A stretch of 47,160 nt of DNA from contig JAJXZJ010000027.1 of NCBI GenBank assembly GCA_021780105.1, forward strand, positions 1 to 47,160, in the 5' to 3' direction. The notes beneath the pieces were generated by a model. The model was not told the DNA's origin, ran no database searches, and was given only the letters and a program-made list of their open reading frames with translations. Positions within the stretch are counted from its first letter, which is position 1. Every line of letters begins with the position of its first letter. Positions 8,139 to 16,059 of the stretch are shown in pieces. The DNA is from a bacterium. GTDB lineage: Bacteria; Verrucomicrobiota; Verrucomicrobiia; Limisphaerales; J093. Position numbers and translations under genes: made by a program.

Positions 8139-8230
8139 GGATTAAGCCGGGATTAAGACCGCAGGCGGCGTGGAAAAATCATCGCCGCACGCCTGGCCGC
8201 CACGAACAGTTCTTAATCGCGCCTTAATCC
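8139..8230. promoter_or_regulatory. Paired 11-bp-phased direct repeats, candidate response-regulator operator
   Basis: GGATTAAG occurs at 8139-8146 and 8150-8157, exactly 11 bp apart. The same pattern recurs on the opposite strand as CTTAATC at 8212-8218 and CTTAATCC at 8223-8230, again 11 bp apart. OmpR/PhoB-type regulators bind direct repeats spaced one helical turn apart. The element is in the gap between the VTC gene (start 8031, minus) and the response regulator (start 8258, plus), so it could control both and provide autoregulation. Confidence 0.55.
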
Positions 8231-8257
8231 GTTTCGGGGCAGAATGGAAGCGTACCG

Positions 8258-8908
8258 ATGAGAATTCTGGTCGTGGAAGACGAACCGCGCCTCTTGCGCA
8301 GTCTGGCAAAAGCCCTGCGGGAGGAAGGCTACGCCGTGGACACCGCGGAAGCGGGCGACGACGGCCTCTTCAAGGCGCAGAGCTACGACTACGACGCCGT
8401 CGTGCTGGACATCATGCTCCCCAAACTGGACGGCTGGGAGCTGCTGGCCCGCCTGCGCCAGCACAAGAAAACGCTCGTGCTGATGCTCACCGCGCGCGAC
8501 GCCACCCACGATCGCGTCCGCAGCCTGGACTCCGGCGCGGATGATTACCTGGTCAAACCGTTCGATCTGCCGGAACTGCTCGCCCGCCTGCGCGCGCTCA
8601 TCCGCCGCGCCGCCGGGCAGGCGCGGCCGAGCATCGAACTCGGCGACGTGGTGATTGACCTGCGCGGCCGGAGCGTGACCCGCGCCGGCGCTCCCGTCAC
8701 GCTCACCGCGCGTGAATATGCGATCCTCGAATATCTCGCCGTCCACCGCGGGGAGGTCGTCACGCGCTCGGCGCTCTACGAACACCTGTTCGACGAAAGC
8801 GACGATACGCTTTCAAATCTCCTGGACGTGCATGTGTTCAGCCTCCGCAAGAAACTGGGCGCCGGGTTGATCGTCACCCGGCGCGGGCAGGGCTATTGCA
8901 TCGAATGA
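8258..8908 (+). CDS. OmpR/PhoB-family response regulator
   Basis: A 216-residue two-domain regulator. The receiver domain has the acidic pocket VVEDEP (Glu7, Asp8), phospho-acceptor Asp51 in VVLDIMLPKLDGWE, Thr78 and Lys100 in YLVKPFD. The C-terminal winged helix (about residues 125-216) has the usual LTAREYAILEYLAVHRGEVV and VHVFSLRKKLG segments. It should be phosphorylated by the histidine kinase encoded downstream and bind DNA as a dimer on tandem repeats. The overall pattern resembles the CusR/CopR/QseB group, but the signal is unknown. A strong candidate site lies 27 bp upstream of its ATG. The kinase gene follows after 113 bases with no obvious terminator between. Confidence 0.95.
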   Translation: MRILVVEDEPRLLRSLAKALREEGYAVDTAEAGDDGLFKAQSYDYDAVVLDIMLPKLDGWELLARLRQHKKTLVLMLTARDATHDRVRSLDSGADDYLVKPFDLPELLARLRALIRRAAGQARPSIELGDVVIDLRGRSVTRAGAPVTLTAREYAILEYLAVHRGEVVTRSALYEHLFDESDDTLSNLLDVHVFSLRKKLGAGLIVTRRGQGYCIE

Positions 8909-9021
8909 AATCCGCACTTCCGCTACCGAATTCCGAGATCCGGCCGGCCGCCAGCGCACCGCTCGCGAACTTCGCGCGCCGGCATTCGACCTTCGAACCC
9001 CGGAATTCCCCCTGAGCCGCC

Positions 9022-10500
9022 ATGTTTCCCAAGTCCATTCGCTGGCGGTTGCAGACGTGGCTGGGGTTTTTGCTGCTCTGCGTCCTGGCCGGCTTCGGCG
9101 TGACGGCCTACCAGCTCAACCGCACCAATCAGTTCCGCCAGATAGACGAGGAACTGGGGCGCCGTATTGCCGCCCTGAGCAGCGACGTGCGCGGCGTCCC
9201 GCCGTTTGGCCCGCCGTTTGGCCCGCCGCCGTTCGCGCCGGGGCTCGACGGCCAGGCGGGGCATCCTCCCAAACCGGATTTTCACGGGCCGCGGGGACGG
9301 CCCGAGGATTTCCTCGATTCTCGCGAAATCCGTCTTTCGCCACCGACCGCCAGCCTGTTCAGCGAAGCCGGGGCGAACGGTTTCTTCTTCGCCGTGTGGT
9401 CGCGCAATGGCAAGCTGTTGAAACACTCCACCAACGCCCCGCCGGCGCTGGCCCGCCCGGAACGTCCCGATTCGGCCATGCACGTCCACGCGCAAACCGA
9501 GGGCATCGTCCGCGAAGCCTTTGTTTTTACGGAACTCGGCGAATGCGTGCTGGTCGGCCGCGCGATCCGGGTGGACCTTGCAGCCCTGCGGCGTTTCGCC
9601 TGGCTGCTGGTGCTGGCTGACGCAACCGTGCTGGCGCTGGGCCTCGGTGGCGGCTGGTTCCTCACCAGCCGGGCGCTGCAACCCGTGGAAAACATCAGTG
9701 CCGCCGCCAGCCGCATCGCCCAAGGCAACCTTGCCGAGCGCATCAATGTGGCCGAAACCGACAGCGAACTGGGCCGCCTGGCCGGCGTGTTGAACTCGAC
9801 CTTCGCCCGGCTCGAAGCCGCCTTCCTCCAGCAACGGCAGTTCACCGCGGACGCGTCGCACGAACTGCGCACGCCGCTGGCCGTGCTCATTTCCGAGGCG
9901 CAAACCACGCTGGCCCGCGAACGCAGCGCCGCCGACTACCGCGAGACCCTCGAAGCCTGCCTCGACACCGCGCAGCAAATGCGTCGTCTCACCGAATCGC
10001 TCCTTGAACTCGCCCGCCTTGATGCCGGCCAGGACAAGTTGAACCGCGAGCGCTTCGATCTCGCCGGGAAAGCCCGCGCCTGCCTCGACCGGCTGCGGCC
10101 GCTGGCCGCGCCGCGCGGCGTGCAACTACACGCCGACCTTCAGCCGGTGGAAGTTGTCGGCGACCCCGACCGCCTTGGCCAGCTTGTCACGAACCTGCTC
10201 ACCAACGCCATTTACTACAACCGCGAGGGCGGCGAAGTGACCGTGTCCGTCCGCCGGGAAGACGCCACCGCGATCCTGAGCGTCGCCGACACGGGCGCTG
10301 GGATTGCAGCCGAGGATCTGCCGCACATTTTTGAGCGATTTTACCGGGCGGACAAAGCCCGTGGCACCGCCGAAGGACGCACGGGCCTTGGCCTGGCGAT
10401 CTGCCAGGCGGTCGTTCAAGCCCACGGCGGCACCATCGAGGTCTCCAGCGAGCCGGGCGCCGGCACCACGTTTCTGGTGAAGCTCCCGTTGGAGGTGTGA
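9022..10500 (+). CDS. Membrane sensor histidine kinase (CusS/QseC-like)
   Basis: A 492-residue kinase, partner of the upstream response regulator. Membrane segments at about 12-32 and 192-214 enclose an extracytoplasmic sensor region of about 160 residues. That region carries a Pro/Gly/Phe-rich low-complexity stretch (PPFGPPFGPPPFAPG, about residues 60-74). A HAMP linker (about 215-268) leads to the H box with phospho-acceptor His280 in ASHELRTPL. The ATPase domain shows the N box NLLTNAIYYN, DTGAGI and GLGLAI. It should autophosphorylate and transfer phosphate to Asp51 of the regulator. The Pro-rich insert is not a typical metal-binding pattern, so metal sensing is only a guess from subfamily resemblance. 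The ATG at 9022 directly precedes the first basic-hydrophobic segment. Confidence 0.94.
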   Translation: MFPKSIRWRLQTWLGFLLLCVLAGFGVTAYQLNRTNQFRQIDEELGRRIAALSSDVRGVPPFGPPFGPPPFAPGLDGQAGHPPKPDFHGPRGRPEDFLDSREIRLSPPTASLFSEAGANGFFFAVWSRNGKLLKHSTNAPPALARPERPDSAMHVHAQTEGIVREAFVFTELGECVLVGRAIRVDLAALRRFAWLLVLADATVLALGLGGGWFLTSRALQPVENISAAASRIAQGNLAERINVAETDSELGRLAGVLNSTFARLEAAFLQQRQFTADASHELRTPLAVLISEAQTTLARERSAADYRETLEACLDTAQQMRRLTESLLELARLDAGQDKLNRERFDLAGKARACLDRLRPLAAPRGVQLHADLQPVEVVGDPDRLGQLVTNLLTNAIYYNREGGEVTVSVRREDATAILSVADTGAGIAAEDLPHIFERFYRADKARGTAEGRTGLGLAICQAVVQAHGGTIEVSSEPGAGTTFLVKLPLEV

Positions 10501-10584
10501 ACCGACGGGGCCGGCACGGCTGGTAAGCGACGAAGTGGATGCCGGTTTCATCGCGCGATTGCGCAAGCACCGCCGGCGCTCCGG

Positions 10585-10613
10585 TTGACAGCCCCCACGG
10601 CATGGAGTAACAA
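10585..10613 (+). promoter_or_regulatory. Candidate sigma-70 promoter for the aldehyde dehydrogenase operon
   Basis: A perfect -35 hexamer TTGACA (10585-10590) is followed after 17 bp by TAACAA (10608-10613), a poor -10 match. It is placed sensibly, about 120 bases before the aldehyde dehydrogenase ATG in a 233-base gene-free gap. The -10 box is weak, so this is tentative. Confidence 0.3.
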
Positions 10614-10733
10614 ACCGCTAAACTCGTCCATGAGCAGATTTCAACAAGGCTGGAGCCGGACGCGGCCATTCCAACGCCGGGCAGAGGCGGTGCGGATACA
10701 GCCGGCATTCCGGTTGGCCAGCGGAGGTTCACC

Positions 10734-12212
10734 ATGCTGACACCCATTGCTCCGAACGTTTCACAATTCCTCGCCCGCCCGCTGCGGCACCACATCGGCG
10801 GCAGGCCCGACGCCGGTCACGGCGGATTTGCACCGGTGCTGAATCCGTCCGACGCCTCGGTCCTCGCCGAAGTCGCCCTCGGCGGCGCGGCAGAGATTGA
10901 CGCCGCGGTGTCGGCTGCCGGACGCGCCTTCCCGGCCTGGGCGGCGCTGCGCCCGAACGAACGCGCCGTCAGGCTGCACCGTTTTGCCGACGCCCTGGAA
11001 CAACACGCGGCCGACCTGGCGCAGATCGAGTCGCTCGACGTGGGCAAAGCGATCACGGCGGCGGAAGGTTTTGACGTGCCATTCGGCATCCAGTGCCTGC
11101 GCTATTTTGCCGATCTCGCGGTGCAGGCGCCGGCCAGCGTGTCGCTGGCGATCCGGAACCTCGAGGCGCGCACCTGGCGCGTGCCCTACGGCGTGTGCGG
11201 TTTCATCTTCCCGTGGAACTTTCCCTTCACGCTCCTGTGCTGGGGCATCGCGCCGGCGCTCGCGGCGGGTAACACCGTCGTGGTGAAGCCGTCGGAAGTG
11301 ACGCCGCTCAGCTCGCTGTTCGCGGCGCAGCTCGCCGCCGAATCCGGCCTGCCCGCAGGCGTGTTGAACGTGGTGGTTGGCCTGGGCGGGACCGCCGGCG
11401 CGGCGCTCGTTGCCCATACGAACGTCAAACGCATGTCGTTCACTGGCTCGCCCGAAGTCGGCCGGAAGGTGGGCGAGGCGTGCGGTCGCCGGCTGGTTCC
11501 GTGCAAGCTGGAACTTGGCGGCAAGGGCGCGGCCGTGGTGTTTGACGACGTGGACGTGGACGCGGTTGCGACCCAGCTCGCGGCGGCGATCACGCTCAAC
11601 ACCGGCCAGGTGTGCTGCACCGCGACGCGCTGGATAATTCACGAGCGCATCTACGACCCGTTTGTCGGCAAGGTCGCCGAACGTTTGCGGCAGACCCGCA
11701 TCGGACCGGGCACGGATCGCGCCACGGAAATGGGACCGCTCGTCAGCGAGGTCCAGCGCCAGCGGGTGCTGGATTATCTCGACCGCGGAAAGCGCGAGGG
11801 CGCCGCCGTCGTGCTGGAAGGCGGCTGTCATGCGCTGCCCACGACACCGGACGGGTTCTACGTTCAACCGACGCTGTTGACGGGCCCGGTGGAGAACGTG
11901 TGTTGCCGCGAGGAAATCTTCGGTCCGTGCGCCTACCTGCTGCGTTTCACGGACGAGGATGCGGTCATCGGCCAGGTGAACCAGCTTGCCTACGGCCTGG
12001 CCAACAGTGTCTGGACCGCGGACCTGAAACGCGCCAGCCGCGTGGCCGAGCGCATGGTGGCGGGCAACAGTTGGATCAACGCGCACAACGTTTTTGCCTA
12101 CGGCCTGCCCTACGGCGGCGCCAATCTCAGCGGGCTGGGCGGCGGCGTGAACAGTCCGGAGACATTCCACGATTACCTCCGCTCGCAAACCATCGCCCGT
12201 CCGCTTGCCTGA
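10734..12212 (+). CDS. NAD(P)-dependent aldehyde dehydrogenase
   Basis: A 492-residue ALDH-superfamily enzyme of usual length, oxidising an aldehyde to an acid. Catalytic and cofactor residues are in place: Asn161 in PWNFP, Lys185 in VVKPSE, the SFTGSPEVGR loop, general base Glu260 in LELGGK, and nucleophile Cys294 in GQVCC. Glu400-region motif EEIFGP is also present. It looks like the betaine-aldehyde/general ALDH group, but the substrate is not predictable. A clear Shine-Dalgarno GGAGG (10723-10727) lies six bases before the ATG, stronger than for most genes here. The stop overlaps the start of the kinase gene (TGATG), which in turn overlaps the enolase-like gene, so the three products probably act in one pathway. 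Confidence 0.95.
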   Translation: MLTPIAPNVSQFLARPLRHHIGGRPDAGHGGFAPVLNPSDASVLAEVALGGAAEIDAAVSAAGRAFPAWAALRPNERAVRLHRFADALEQHAADLAQIESLDVGKAITAAEGFDVPFGIQCLRYFADLAVQAPASVSLAIRNLEARTWRVPYGVCGFIFPWNFPFTLLCWGIAPALAAGNTVVVKPSEVTPLSSLFAAQLAAESGLPAGVLNVVVGLGGTAGAALVAHTNVKRMSFTGSPEVGRKVGEACGRRLVPCKLELGGKGAAVVFDDVDVDAVATQLAAAITLNTGQVCCTATRWIIHERIYDPFVGKVAERLRQTRIGPGTDRATEMGPLVSEVQRQRVLDYLDRGKREGAAVVLEGGCHALPTTPDGFYVQPTLLTGPVENVCCREEIFGPCAYLLRFTDEDAVIGQVNQLAYGLANSVWTADLKRASRVAERMVAGNSWINAHNVFAYGLPYGGANLSGLGGGVNSPETFHDYLRSQTIARPLA

Positions 12213-13219
12213 TGTCCGACGCCGCGGATTTCCTTGACCAGTTGCGCCGCGATGGCCGGGTGCGTGATCCGCAGGCGCGGCTCACGCCGTTGAGCGGCGG
12301 CGTCTCCAGCGAGATTTACCTGGTCGAGGACGGCGGCGAGCGGTTCGTCGTCAAGCGGGCCTTGGCCCGATTGAAGGTCAGGGACGAGTGGTTTGCCGAT
12401 GTCGGCCGCAACGCCAGCGAACACGATTTCCTCGGCTGTGTGGGCGGCTTCCTGCCGGAGGCCGTGCCGGGGCTGCGGTTTCACGAACCTGCGGCGGGCT
12501 ACTTCGGCATGGAATTCCTCGGCGACGGGTTTGCCAACTGGAAGACGCTTTTGCTGGCTGGCGTGTGCGAACCCGCCCACGCGCGGCTGGCGGGACACAT
12601 CCTCGGAACCATCCACCGGCAGACGGCGGGCCGGGAGGATCTACGGCGGCGGTTCGATACCACGACGAATTTTCACCAACTGCGCACCGCGCCGTATCTG
12701 CTGACCACCGGCGAGCGACACCCGGATTTGCAGACCATTTTTGCCGACGAAGCCCGGCGGCTCGAAGCCACTCGCGAATGTCTCGTGCATGGCGATTTCA
12801 GCCCCAAGAACATTCTGGTCCGCGGTGACCGCCTGGTCCTTTTGGATTGTGAAGTGGCGTGGTTCGGCGACCCGGCGTTCGATGTCGCCTTCTTGCTGAA
12901 TCACCTGCTGCTGAAGGGACTTTTCCATGCGCCGCGCGAGCCGGGTCTGGCCGCGCTGGCCGCCGGATTCTGGCGAAGCTACCTCGACGCCCGGCCGTAT
13001 TTGGGCGAGGAATGGGAGGCGTGCGTCACGCGGCTGTTGCCGCTCCTCATGCTGGCACGCGTGGACGGCAAGTCGCCGGTCGAATACCTCGCTCCGACGA
13101 GGGCACAGTTTGTCCGCGACTTTGTCCGGGAGCACTTGCGCGCCAGCTCGGCGCGGCTCGCAGTGCTGACGGCGGATTGGTTGGCAAGGGCGGCGAAAGC
13201 GTTTTCGGAAAGTGCATGA
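12212..13219 (+). CDS. APH-fold small-molecule kinase
   Basis: A 335-residue protein of the aminoglycoside/choline/methylthioribose kinase fold. It has a Gly-rich region LSGGVSSEIYLV (about 27-38), the ATP-binding Lys in FVVKRA (Lys48), the catalytic loop LVHGDFSPKNILV (Asp195, Asn200) and the metal-binding LLDCEVAWFGDPAFDVAF (Asp212). The start at 12212 was chosen because it overlaps the dehydrogenase stop; longer frames only run through the dehydrogenase. Nothing indicates antibiotic resistance. Between a dehydrogenase and an enolase-like protein, a kinase that phosphorylates a hydroxyl metabolite is the natural reading. The substrate is unknown. Its stop overlaps the next start as ATGA. 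Confidence 0.85.
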   Translation: MSDAADFLDQLRRDGRVRDPQARLTPLSGGVSSEIYLVEDGGERFVVKRALARLKVRDEWFADVGRNASEHDFLGCVGGFLPEAVPGLRFHEPAAGYFGMEFLGDGFANWKTLLLAGVCEPAHARLAGHILGTIHRQTAGREDLRRRFDTTTNFHQLRTAPYLLTTGERHPDLQTIFADEARRLEATRECLVHGDFSPKNILVRGDRLVLLDCEVAWFGDPAFDVAFLLNHLLLKGLFHAPREPGLAALAAGFWRSYLDARPYLGEEWEACVTRLLPLLMLARVDGKSPVEYLAPTRAQFVRDFVREHLRASSARLAVLTADWLARAAKAFSESA

Positions 13220-14493
13220 AAATTGATGCGATTTTTGCGTGGCAAATCTACGACTCACGCGGCTTCCCGACGGTGGAGGCCGAAGTCGTTTTGCCGAACG
13301 GACTGCGCGGTCGCGGGCTCGTGCCGTCCGGTGCGTCCACGGGCCAGTTCGAGGCGCTGGAACTGCGTGACGGCGATCCCGCGCGCTTCCGCGGCAAGTC
13401 GGTCTTCAAGGCCATCGGCCACATTCAAGGCGAACTCGCGGCGGCGTTGCGCGGGTGGGACGTGCTCGACCAGCGTGGCATTGACGAGCGGTTGATCGAA
13501 CTCGACGGCACGCCGAACAAACACCGGCTGGGGGCGAACGCCTTGTTGCCGGTAAGCATGGCGGTGGCGCAGGCGGCGGCCGCGGTGCGTGGCGAACCTT
13601 TGTTCGCCCGCCTTGGCGGTGGTGAAGGCACGCTGTTGCCGATTCCGGAAATCCAGATCATCGGCGGCGGCGCGCACGCAAACTGGCGGACGGACGTGCA
13701 GGATTACCTCCTCATCGCGGTCGGCGCGCGCAGCTTCGGTGAGGTCATGGAGATCACGCACAACGTCTATCACGCCGCGGCCGATTTGCTGAAGGCGCGC
13801 GGCCGGTATTTCGGCGTCGCCGACGAAGGCGGGTTCTGGCCCGAGTTTGCCGACAACGAGCAACCGCTGGCGCTGATCGTCGAAGCCATGCAACGCGCCG
13901 GCTACACGCCAGGACGCGAGGCGGCCATCGCGCTCGACATTGCCGCGAGCGATTTGTTTGACGAGACGGCCGGGCGGTATCGGTTCAAGCTGGAGAAACG
14001 CGAATTCACTTCGGCGGAGTTCGGCGCGGTGATGCAGGACTGGTGTCGCCGTTATCCGATCGTTTCCATTGAAGACCCGATGGCGGATACCGACTGGGAA
14101 GGCTGGCAACAAATCACCACGATGTTGGGCGACCGCGTGCAGCTCGTCGGCGATGATCTGTTCACCACCAACACCGCGCGGATTCAAGCCGGCATCACGG
14201 GGCAAATTGCCAACGCCGTGCTCATCAAATTGAACCAGGTCGGCACGGTGACCGAAACACTGGACGCGATCCGCCTGACCCAAAGCGCCGGCTGGCAACC
14301 GATCATTTCGGCCCGGTCCGGCGAAACCGAGGACGCGTTCATCTCACACCTGGCCGTGGCCACCAACGCCGGCCAGCTCAAGGTCGGCTCCTTCGCGCGG
14401 AGCGAGCGGATGGTGAAGTGGAACGAAGTGCTGCGCATCGAACGCGCCTTGGGTGATCAGGCGCGGTTCATCGGATTTCGCCAGCGTTCCTAA
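13216..14493 (+). CDS. Enolase-like protein with altered active site
   Basis: A 425-residue full-length enolase homologue. Most catalytic features remain: PSGASTG (Ser41), His154 in GGAHAN, Glu204 in ADEGGF, metal ligands Asp241, Glu286 (SIEDP) and Asp313 (VGDDLF), Lys338 in LIKLNQVGT and Lys389 in LKVGSFARSER. Three normally strict positions differ: DSRGNPT is DSRGFPT (Phe17), the Glu of QEF is Asp163 (yeast Glu168), and the His of SHRSGET is Ala366 (yeast His373). GANAILGVS is GANALLPVS. These changes near the substrate phosphate and carboxylate suggest a related dehydration on another phosphorylated acid, not the glycolytic step. That is inference; it could also be a divergent true enolase. 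It is translationally coupled to the kinase gene. Confidence 0.85.
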   Translation: MKIDAIFAWQIYDSRGFPTVEAEVVLPNGLRGRGLVPSGASTGQFEALELRDGDPARFRGKSVFKAIGHIQGELAAALRGWDVLDQRGIDERLIELDGTPNKHRLGANALLPVSMAVAQAAAAVRGEPLFARLGGGEGTLLPIPEIQIIGGGAHANWRTDVQDYLLIAVGARSFGEVMEITHNVYHAAADLLKARGRYFGVADEGGFWPEFADNEQPLALIVEAMQRAGYTPGREAAIALDIAASDLFDETAGRYRFKLEKREFTSAEFGAVMQDWCRRYPIVSIEDPMADTDWEGWQQITTMLGDRVQLVGDDLFTTNTARIQAGITGQIANAVLIKLNQVGTVTETLDAIRLTQSAGWQPIISARSGETEDAFISHLAVATNAGQLKVGSFARSERMVKWNEVLRIERALGDQARFIGFRQRS

Positions 14494-14532
14494 AGCGCCG
14501 CCGACCGCTTCACCCGCAGCCGGGACGCTTGC

Positions 14533-14558
14533 GCGGCCGGAAAAGGTTGCCCGGCCGC
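14533..14558 (+). terminator. Stem-loop after the enolase-like gene
   Basis: GCGGCCGG (14533-14540) and CCGGCCGC (14551-14558) form a perfect 8-bp stem with a 10-nt loop, 40 bases after the enolase-like stop. A T-rich run follows only after seven more bases (CAAAGTAATTTT), so it is a plausible but imperfect Rho-independent terminator for the three-gene operon. Confidence 0.5.
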
Positions 14559-14692
14559 CAAAGTAATTTTACGGTGATGGCATGTTGACGTCGCCCGGTG
14601 GTCGAGCGATTGGCGGACCGGAAACGACCGCCATCCCGGACCCCGTGGCAAAAGAACAGTTTCACGCGGAACATGACACCAGGACTTTTCAC

Positions 14693-15478
14693 ATGCCCTC
14701 ATCGCTAGCCAGACAATGGGTTCTCATCACCGGCGCCTCCAGCGGTTTCGGCGCCGCCGCGGCGCTCGCCTTCGCCCGCGAGGGCGCCAGCCTGCTGCTC
14801 GGCGCCCGGCGGGTGGACAAGTTAAAAGCCGTCGCCCGGGCCGCCCGCGCGGCCGGCGCACCCGAGGCGAAGTTCCAGCCGCTCGATGTCGCCAGCACCG
14901 CCAGCGTCAATGCCTTCGCCGAGTGGGTGCGGACGGTGACGCCGCGTGTGGACATCCTCATCAACAACGCCGGCGGCGCGCATGGACTTGATCCCGTGGC
15001 CGAGGGCAAGGACGCCGACTGGGAAACCATGCTGCAAACAAACGTCCTCGGCGTGCTGCGCGTCACGCGCGCCATCCTGCCGCTGATGCTGCCGCAGCAT
15101 GCCGGCACGATCATCAACATCGGCTCCATCGCCGGCCGCGTGGCCTACGAAGGCGGCGCCGTGTATTGCGCCGCGAAGGCGGGCGAGCTGCAGATCACCC
15201 GCGCGCTGCGTCTCGAACTCTGTGGCACCGGCCTGCGCGTGGCGACGATTGACCCCGGCCTCGCGGAAACCGAGTTTTCGCTCGTGCGCTTCAAAGGTGA
15301 TACCGCCCGCGCGGCGAAGGTTTATGAAGGCACCCAGCCGCTGACCGCCGCGGACATCGCCGAGGCGATCGTCTGGGTGGCCAGCCGCCCGGCGCACGTT
15401 TGCGTGGACGAAATGATCATCAAGCCCACCGACCAGGCGGCGATCCACAAGTTGTATCGGCGGACGGCAGCGAAGTAG
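14693..15478 (+). CDS. Short-chain dehydrogenase/reductase (YdfG-like)
   Basis: A 261-residue classical SDR enzyme. It shows the cofactor motif TGASSGFG (residues 13-20), GARR after beta-2 (about 37-40, arginines typical of NADP preference), NNAG (91-94), Ser145 and the catalytic pair Tyr158/Lys162 in YCAAK. The sequence resembles the YdfG group, which oxidises 3-hydroxy acids such as serine; the real substrate is uncertain. The start at 14693 is preferred over 14582 because AGGA lies eight bases upstream and the first 37 residues of the longer frame are not SDR-like. It follows a likely terminator, so it is probably separate from the dehydrogenase-kinase-enolase operon. Confidence 0.92.
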   Translation: MPSSLARQWVLITGASSGFGAAAALAFAREGASLLLGARRVDKLKAVARAARAAGAPEAKFQPLDVASTASVNAFAEWVRTVTPRVDILINNAGGAHGLDPVAEGKDADWETMLQTNVLGVLRVTRAILPLMLPQHAGTIINIGSIAGRVAYEGGAVYCAAKAGELQITRALRLELCGTGLRVATIDPGLAETEFSLVRFKGDTARAAKVYEGTQPLTAADIAEAIVWVASRPAHVCVDEMIIKPTDQAAIHKLYRRTAAK

Positions 15479-15549
15479 CGGCGGTTTGGACTGCCGGCCG
15501 CAAATTGATTAGACAAACCGGCGGCCGTAGCGCGTCTATTGGCCAGAGC

Positions 15550-16059
15550 ATGGCCGCGCCCGAACTCGAACGCCTTTACGACGAACACGCCTCCGCGTTG
15601 TTCGCCTTCCTGCTGAACTTCACCCGCAGCGAGGCCGACACCCGCGACCTGCTCCAGGAAATCTTTTGCCGGCTGGCCGCGCGCCCCGGCCTGCTCGCCG
15701 GCGCGCGGGATGAACGCGCCTTTCTCCTCCGCCTGGCGCACAACCTCGCCGTGGATTGCGTCCGCCGCCGCGACACCCGCACGCGCGTCGCCGACCGGCT
15801 GGCCACCGAGACCGACAGCCAGTTCGCGCCAACCGACGACCCGGACGACGCCGGTTTCCGCCGCGAACTCGGCGCCGCGCTCGCCGAACTGCCCGTCGAG
15901 CAACGCGCGGTCGTTCATCTCAAACTTTGGGAGGGACTCACCTTCGAGGCGATTGCCGGGACACTGGACATCCCAATGAACACGGCCGCCAGCCGGTATC
16001 GCTACGGTTTAGACAAACTCCGGGCGCGCCTGCGTCCCCTTTACGACGAGATCAAATGA
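15550..16059 (+). CDS. ECF-family RNA polymerase sigma factor
   Basis: A 169-residue sigma-70 group 4 protein. Region 2 spans about residues 8-75 (LYDEHASALFAFLL, DLLQEIFCRLA) and ends in the conserved LAHNLAVDCVRRR. Region 4 spans about 110-160 with LAELPVEQRAVVHLKLWEG and a helix-turn-helix LTFEAIAGTLDIPMNTAASRYRYGLDKLR. The start at 15550 matches the usual beginning of the family; the upstream extension is unlike sigma factors. The stop overlaps the next gene as ATGA, which is the usual arrangement of an ECF sigma factor with its membrane regulator. The target promoters are unknown. Confidence 0.93.
   Translation: MAAPELERLYDEHASALFAFLLNFTRSEADTRDLLQEIFCRLAARPGLLAGARDERAFLLRLAHNLAVDCVRRRDTRTRVADRLATETDSQFAPTDDPDDAGFRRELGAALAELPVEQRAVVHLKLWEGLTFEAIAGTLDIPMNTAASRYRYGLDKLRARLRPLYDEIK

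Noticed and set aside
12212..13219. APH-fold gene as an antibiotic resistance determinant
   Set aside because: It is translationally coupled to metabolic genes and shows no mobile-element context; the fold is shared by many metabolite kinases.
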